Below, piece by piece: positions 58,522 to 64,000 of a stretch of DNA of 64,000 bases; position 1 is the stretch's first letter, and each line of letters starts with the position of its first letter. Below the pieces are notes generated by a model, which had not been told where the DNA came from, did no database searches, and saw only the letters and a list, made by a program, of their open reading frames with translations. The DNA comes from Umbilicaria muhlenbergii. Taxonomy: Eukaryota > Ascomycota > Lecanoromycetes > Umbilicariales > Umbilicariaceae. The stretch is taken from the NCBI GenBank assembly GCA_000611775.1, contig KK106982.1, positions 2,030,643 to 2,094,642 of the forward strand. Direction: 5' to 3'. A program made the translations under genes and the position numbers.

Positions 58522-59502
58522 CTAGTATCGCCATATTACACCAGGAACGTAATTACCCCAGGCCACAGGTCCCGTAAGTTCCCTTCTGCCCCTCTCATGG
58601 TGTCTTCTTCGTCCTCGCTCGTTCTCGGCCAATTCAACTTTACTGAAGCCGCTTTTCCACCTTGGAGCCCTAGGCATCCTGTCAAGGAATTCATGGTGTA
58701 AACCCAGCGGCACGTATTCGGACCCACCAAGCCTGGCACTCACAGCTTGCAAACATCTCTTGAAGTGTCTACCGTGTGATGGGTCTTCTACCTCGTCGAG
58801 GTCAAAACAATTACCGCAAATGACCTCGAGATACGCATGCTAGATATGTATCAGCTCCTATCCTCTCATTGCGGTCGAAGACCATTCTAGCCAATTTATA
58901 CACGATGTAGGCCATGGATGACTTACGATACACTCATGCACGAGTGTGGATATCGCATCCCTCAACCGTGTCGTCGAAAGCTGCAGTATATCTTCGTTTA
59001 GCACCATTGTGACCCTTTTGGCCTTTTTCCCGGCTTTTATCACCACGCCTGCACACCCACCGTCCTCCTCAGTTTCCAGTACATCGTCAGAAATCCAAGA
59101 TAGATAGACATTGCCGTTGCAGACGCCTTGGAAAAGAAGAGTATCAATATCGTTAAATATCTTGAACACGATGTCCGGACCGTATCTTCCAACCTTTTCT
59201 AAATCCTGTAATCGCTGAAGCGCAGCCTCTTGACCGGCATTGAGAAGTTTGCCAGGTCGGTGCGCATTCTCGAGACGACGAGTTGCTCCACCTATAGACA
59301 TGTGTTTGTCAGGATAAGTACGGGGCGGTAGATTCCTATCTTGAAGCTCATCGATCGTGGCCTGAGTGCAAGGGTAAGGAGTCCCACGATCGGCGTAGAT
59401 CTTGTACTCCCGGTGGCGATGGTGATAGTGATGGGGATGTGCATGTTGACGGTCATAGTGGTGACCCCGACGCTGCCGAAGCTCTGAAAAGGCGGAAGAC
59501 AT
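58522..59502 (-). CDS. SprT-like zinc-metalloprotease-like protein, copy D
   Basis: Exons on the minus strand 59502-58927 and 58839-58522 (297 aa), 87-bp GTAAGT-TAG intron. Start MSSAFSELRQRRGHHYD; the frame is open further upstream (Met at 59,646) but that part has no counterpart in the other copies. A His-rich tract (HAHPHHYHHRHRE) precedes the family motif YADRGTPYPCTQATIDEL. The core is YGPDIVFKIFNDIDTLLF, NGNVYLSW and VTMVLNEDILQL. The zinc motif HECI-HAYLEV is complete only after splicing, because the intron falls between the third x and the second His. The third-ligand context is DPSHGRHFKRC. The C-terminus is basic (ERGRRRHHERGRRE). Closest to copy C within the cluster. Predicted zinc protease; substrate unknown. 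Confidence 0.8.
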
Positions 59503-59709
59503 TACGAGTGGAAGTAAGAGTGTGGAGAGCTGAAAGTGTGTGTTGTCTATAAATGCCAGAAGCAGTCCTGATACCTCCACCAAAGTTTGATAATTCGGTT
59601 CTAGACGCAAGGTATGACTCATAGCGCTAAGTGAATACATTATCATGTATTATTCATTGCTCCCAGGTGTAGATGGGCATGACAAAAATGGGATGTCGAA
59701 TTCTCCTTT

Positions 59710-61448
59710 TCAGGACTGGGATTTGCTCACGCTACCGTACTTGGCTTGCCATGCGAAGAAGTACAGAAGTGCGGCAAGCGGTTGACCAACAAGACAAAAG
59801 CTGACCCAAAAGATACAATTTCCAACGATCTTACCGTTGATGCCCTGCATCTTTTCGAGGGGTAAGGTTGCAGCAACGAGGGGTATCTGGACAACCATGC
59901 CCACGAATGCAACACCTAAATCCCAGCAGGCCTCAGTATATGTTAAAAGAGATCCACAGATCCGGAGACTACTTACCTATGATGTTGTGTGTTGGTACAC
60001 CCACCAACAACTCGTGGAGGATACCAGAGAACACAAAAACCATTGTACTGGCCGCTTGCGACGTCCATCCACGCCCCACCAGTGGGGAATAAATGTGTCG
60101 CTTCATGAAGTGGTACACTGGTTTGTTCCACGTCCTCCAGTACGTGCCGACACTTGGACTATTCCACCACTCGGTATAGAACTCTCGGTCTCCGAATCTC
60201 ATAATCTCCGCCAGTGCGTTCAGAAAAGATTCAAACAGTGCAAAGAAACCTGCCAACCAGATAATGAGAGACACCGTCGAAAGCTTCATCAATCGCTCGA
60301 TGATTGATGCAATATCAAGAGAAGCCATCTTGTTGAGAGAGTTGCGTAGAAGTGGCGCCGCGTACTGGGCAGAAGCCAGCCATATGAATATGCTAAGCCC
60401 AACCACTTCCGCCATACGTTTCGCAACGAAAGTCCAGCGAATGTTCGATGATCGAGGATACACCGGCTGATAAACAAGTGTCGGAGCCCACCAGAAGTAC
60501 GAGAGGTTGCTAAGCGTTACGTTTTGGGGATACGGACACGCTGAATATATTTCTGGTAACGAGGCGGCTGTACCCGGATGGAGAAGTGCGTGGCGAAGGT
60601 CGCGGTTCGTGAAGGCATAGGATGAGTTCTTCAGCCAGACGATAATCGCATGAAGCTCGCACATGGTGCCGATGAGGGGATGATGGATGGCAAAGAACAC
60701 GGTCAAAGTAGTAACCAACAAACAGAGGGTAGCGTTAACTGTATGAGCCAAGGCAATGTAGCGCCAAATTGATTGGAACTCTTTCTTCTCGCGGTCGTTG
60801 TCCTGGAGATCATCGCCGGTTTCATCGCGCTTCCTGCGTCCTATTGCTCCTTTGGCTTGTTGTACTGCAGCCAGTTCAATGACATAGGCGGCAAATAAAT
60901 GACACGGGACAAGCGCATAAAGGATGGCGCCGAGGATCACATCTTGACGCCGGTAGTCATGACATCGGATACAAATCAATACTCCGTACTATAGCTGAAG
61001 TTAGTCTCGAATCAACACGAGGGAGGCTTGCCATGCCTTCAAAAAGTTCTCCACCACAAGCCGCAGATTCATGACAACTAGATAGAATCCCTTTGTCAGC
61101 TTCGGCTCAATATCGGACGCATAACATGGGCACTTAAGCTCTCGAGTTGGGAGGGAACCCACTTAGTACAAGGACCATCAAGTTCCGAAAACCAAGAAAG
61201 CTGGGGCTGGCTTCTGAGTCGTGACTCAAGCATGACATCCGAGGTTCCCGATGCACAGCTGCAACATGCCTATACTTTCCCGGAGCTCTCCTAGCAGTTG
61301 CCGGAAGGGGGGTATTATGGCTAGTACCCCAGTTGGCTTGTACGGTGCCATTGGGACTTCTAGATGCTTTGGGACCATCTTCAGTGTCCGGAACGCGTGT
61401 CACACTCGCCATCATCGCCAGTGCAGGTTGAGGTGGTATTGAACTCAT
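59710..61448 (-). CDS. Diacylglycerol/sterol O-acyltransferase, DGAT1/ACAT (MBOAT) family
   Basis: ER multi-pass acyltransferase making triacylglycerol or sterol esters for lipid droplets. Exons on the minus strand: 61448-61163, 61077-61037, 60988-59977, 59915-59710 (514 aa). Exon 2 is only 41 bp; the intron after it (60989-61036) must use a GC donor (AAG|GCATGG) with a perfect GACTAAC branch site, giving NLRLVVENFLKYGVLI, the DGAT1 hallmark. Later motifs: FYTEWWNSPSVGTYWRTWN (FYxDWWN type, with Glu for Asp), PVYHFMKRHIYSPL and the catalytic-His segment SGILHELLVGVPTHNI. DGAT1 seems likelier than sterol acyltransferase from NLRLxxEN and the W-N-x-P-V signature. N-terminal 95 residues are polar and cytosolic. 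Confidence 0.88.
60989..61036 (-). other. GC-AG intron in the DGAT1-like gene
   Basis: 48-bp intron with donor GCATGG, branch site GACTAAC and acceptor CTATAG. The only GT nearby would leave a 30-bp intron, too short to splice. Removal restores the conserved ENFLKYGVLI segment. Confidence 0.75.
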
Positions 61449-61952
61449 AGTGACTGCGTGAGAGAAGAAAGGAAATGGGAATAGAAGTTCAAACAGTGTG
61501 ATGTAAGAAAGATTGGGGAATGGTTAACGCGGTATCCTTGGTTGCAGAAGCGGAGTCCAGAAACGCCATTGTGGAAGATATAAGAGGAGATGGGCTGCTC
61601 TTGTTTCAGAGGTTTGCGTATGTAGTGGTGTTTGGGGGAGACTAAGGTACTGTGCTCTATCAGGTTTGTCGGGACCGGAACCAAGGGACCGTTGCCAAGC
61701 ACAGGGAGCAAGGCTGTTCGTAGCTTATGCACGTGCGCACGTGTGCACTTCCGCAATTATACGTCTACAGGTACCTACCTTACCTTTACTGCGGTACTCG
61801 TACGGTAGTTTGACTTGACATGGTCAGCCAAGGACCGAAGCAATTCTTCATACTACCCATCGGGGCCCCCGTTGACCGTTAGTATACCCTCTGGGAATCA
61901 ACCAGCTTGATCGAGAACGTGACTTCTTACTGTTGATGGCTTGAGAAGCGTA
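61449..61952. promoter_or_regulatory. Divergent region, DGAT1-like / PFS2
   Basis: 504 bp between divergent starts. No TATA box or gene recognised; a palindromic GCACGTGCGCACGTGTGCAC stretch lies at about 61,730-61,748 and contains two E-box-like CACGTG/CACGTGC elements. Confidence 0.5.
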
Positions 61953-64000
61953 ATGGACCGCGACTACCAAGGCGCATACGGAGGCGGAGGCGGAGGGGGC
62001 TACGACGGAGGCTATCGAAGAACCATGGGGCGGAGTGAGTGACAGGTCCTGAAGCTGTTGTGGACAAACGACACGCAGCTGTACTCTGTTTTCTAGCTGC
62101 AAGCTAACATCAAATTCGCTGTCAAGGGCCTATCACGGACTATGGCTCTTCGATGGTACAATGGATGCGGAATCGACGACCGCGACACAAAGGAGGCATG
62201 CTTCTGGAGATGGAGAGGCCGAGTCCAAGCTATATAGTCGATGTATGTAGCTCGAGCAAGCATATGTACATACTTCCATCGCGTTTCGTCCCTCTCTGAT
62301 GCGCCAATTGCATGAAATAGATGCTCCCTCCGGCTGCGAAGCCCCAAAGTGCAGCCGATACTATACCTTCCAAGCACCTCCACTCCTCCTTGAATAAAAT
62401 CAAACATCCTGTTAACATAGTACGATGGACGCCGGAGGGTCGCCGGCTTCTTACGGGCTCCAGCAGTGGGGAATTTACCTTATGGAACGGAATGGGCTTC
62501 AACTTTGAGACGATAATGCAGGTTAGTGCAGGCCTTCATTGCATCGGTGTGCTTACCTCGGTGTCTGTATTCAAGGCTAACGCTATGCTGTAGGCACATG
62601 ACTCCGCTGTTCGAGCAGCAACGTACTCACACAGCGACGACTGGCTAGTTTCAGCAGACCAAGACGGAGTGGTCAAGTACTGGCAACCCAATTTCAACAA
62701 TGTCAAAGCAATACAAGCTCACAACGACCCTATCCGAGACCTAGCATTCTCTCCCAATGATTCAAAGTTCGTGACTGCTTGCGATGATTCTACCCTAAAG
62801 ATCTTTGATTTTTCAGGTGGAATAGAAGAGTCGACACTGTCTGGTCACAATTGGGATGCCAAGTCTGTTGACTGGCATCCTACGAAGGGCCTAATTGTCT
62901 CGGGGTCTAAGGACCATCAAGTCAAACTATGGGATCCTCGAACTGGTCGTTGTCTGACGACTCTGCATGGCCACAAGAACACCATATCGAAGACCGCATT
63001 TGAGCCTACAAGAGGCCAGCTATTAGCAACATGTGCTCGAGACCAAACCGCTCGGGTCTTCGACCTCCGCATGATGCGCGATATCTGCCTTCTCCGTGGT
63101 CACGAAAAGGACATCTCTACCTTAACCTGGCATCCCTTCCACGTGTCATTACTTACAACCGGTGGATCCGATGGCAGTATCTTCCACTATCTCCTAGACG
63201 AACCGAACAGCCCACCCGGCACAGTAACCTCAATACCTCCATACGACACTTCCGACCCGAGCAACGCCCCCGCACAGACCATCCATCCCGCCCACCGCCT
63301 CCAATACGCCCACGACTTCGCCGTCTGGTCCCTAGACTGGCACCCACTCGGCCATATCCTCGCCTCCGGCTCCAACGACCGCGTAACCCGCTTCTGGACC
63401 CGCGCCCGACCCGGCGAGACCGAATGCTTCAACGACCGCTACCACATCGGCGAAGCTGCCGCCGAAGCACAAGGCACCTGGGACCGGCGCGGCGGCCGCA
63501 GAATGATGCGCGAGGAAGAAGAACAGGAAATGGAAGACGAAGCAGAGGGACTCGTAGACCAGAAGATGCCCGCTAAACAACCCATTCTCCCCGGCATCCC
63601 GGGCCTGACGGCCCCACTTCAGAAAGACGGCACCAGCGTCGGTGGCGCACAGATGCGACTTCCAGGCATGGGTGCTGGCGCGCCTATACCGCCGCCCTTC
63701 CTCGGAGGCATGCCTGGGCTCGAAAACATCGCTACTATGGCGCCGGCCGAGTTCAAAGCCATGCTCGCGAGCGGGAACTTGCCGCCTCCGCCTCCTCTTG
63801 GCGCTCCCGGCGTACCCGGACAAGGTCTACCACCGCCACCGCCGCCATTGCCGCCGAATTTTGACTTTTCAAAAATCCCGCCGAATTTCTTCCCGCCGGG
63901 ATTCCAGTTGCCGCCGGGGTTTCCGCCGCCGCCTCCTGTGACTAACGCCAATGCTAATGGGGGAGGGCTGCCGGGACTGGGTGCTGATGGTGGAGGTGGA
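61953..64000 (+). CDS. PFS2: Polyadenylation factor subunit Pfs2/WDR33, 5' part
   Basis: WD40 scaffold of the cleavage and polyadenylation factor that helps recognise the AAUAAA-type signal of pre-mRNA. Exons 61953-62034, 62127-62242, 62321-62521 and 62594 to beyond the window edge; introns 92, 78 and 72 bp. The N-terminus is Gly/Tyr-rich ([13 protein letters not shown]) and leads to [21 protein letters not shown], the Pfs2 signature, then [12 protein letters not shown]. Seven WD-type repeats follow, with [61 protein letters not shown] and [15 protein letters not shown]. After the propeller come an acidic helix ([14 protein letters not shown]) and a Pro/Gly-rich tail with PPPPP runs that is still open at 64,000, so the C-terminus is missing. 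Confidence 0.95.

Overview
The window is nuclear DNA of a filamentous ascomycete (Pezizomycotina). Evidence: dense protein genes split by very short introns (mostly 47-90 bp) with clear CTAAC/CTGAC branch sites, short intergenic gaps, and typical fungal orthologues (cAMP-dependent kinase, Avo1/Sin1, Ctk3, Zrt3, an L-type lectin, Midasin). A class-level placement (for example Dothideomycetes) cannot be made safely from the sequence. I resolved 26 protein-coding genes, one decaying gene and one relic exon. I see no rRNA, tRNA, transposon or CRISPR array.

Region 1 (1-14 kb): 3' part of pyruvate dehydrogenase E1 alpha, a ZIP9-like zinc transporter, histone acetyltransferase Hat1, a neurochondrin-like HEAT protein, mitochondrial ribosomal protein bL12m, CTD-kinase subunit Ctk3, pyrroline-5-carboxylate reductase, and a CLC chloride/proton exchanger. 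Region 2 (14.1-29.2 kb): one giant gene for Midasin (Rea1/Mdn1), the six-AAA ribosome-maturation ATPase. Region 3 (29.8-53.3 kb): PRCC-like protein, TORC2 subunit Sin1/Avo1, secreted type-B carboxylesterase, PKA catalytic subunit, NFKBIL1-like protein, NSRP1-like splicing regulator, VIP36-like lectin, MGST3, Tim13, Nuc1/EndoG, Zrt3-like zinc transporter, Ste14/ICMT and a LacA/NodL-type acetyltransferase. Region 4 (53.5-59.5 kb): a local family of SprT/SPRTN-like zinc-metalloprotease-like genes. It holds four copies (A, B, C, D) plus a relic exon (E), and is the most unusual part of the window. Region 5 (59.7-64 kb): a DGAT1/ACAT-like acyltransferase and the 5' part of the WD40 polyadenylation factor Pfs2/WDR33.

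Most genes are unrelated housekeeping genes. The first eleven alternate strictly in strand, giving a chain of divergent promoters and convergent tails. The SprT-like cluster breaks that order. Its members range from apparently competent (C and D: HExxH plus a downstream His) to substituted (A: HYMVH, third His replaced by Asp) to decaying (B) to a lone exon (E), which looks like birth-and-death evolution of one family. A phase-0 intron splits the zinc motif in A, B and D. A second window-wide oddity is that many short genes switch from C-rich to G-rich on the sense strand about halfway through the coding region.
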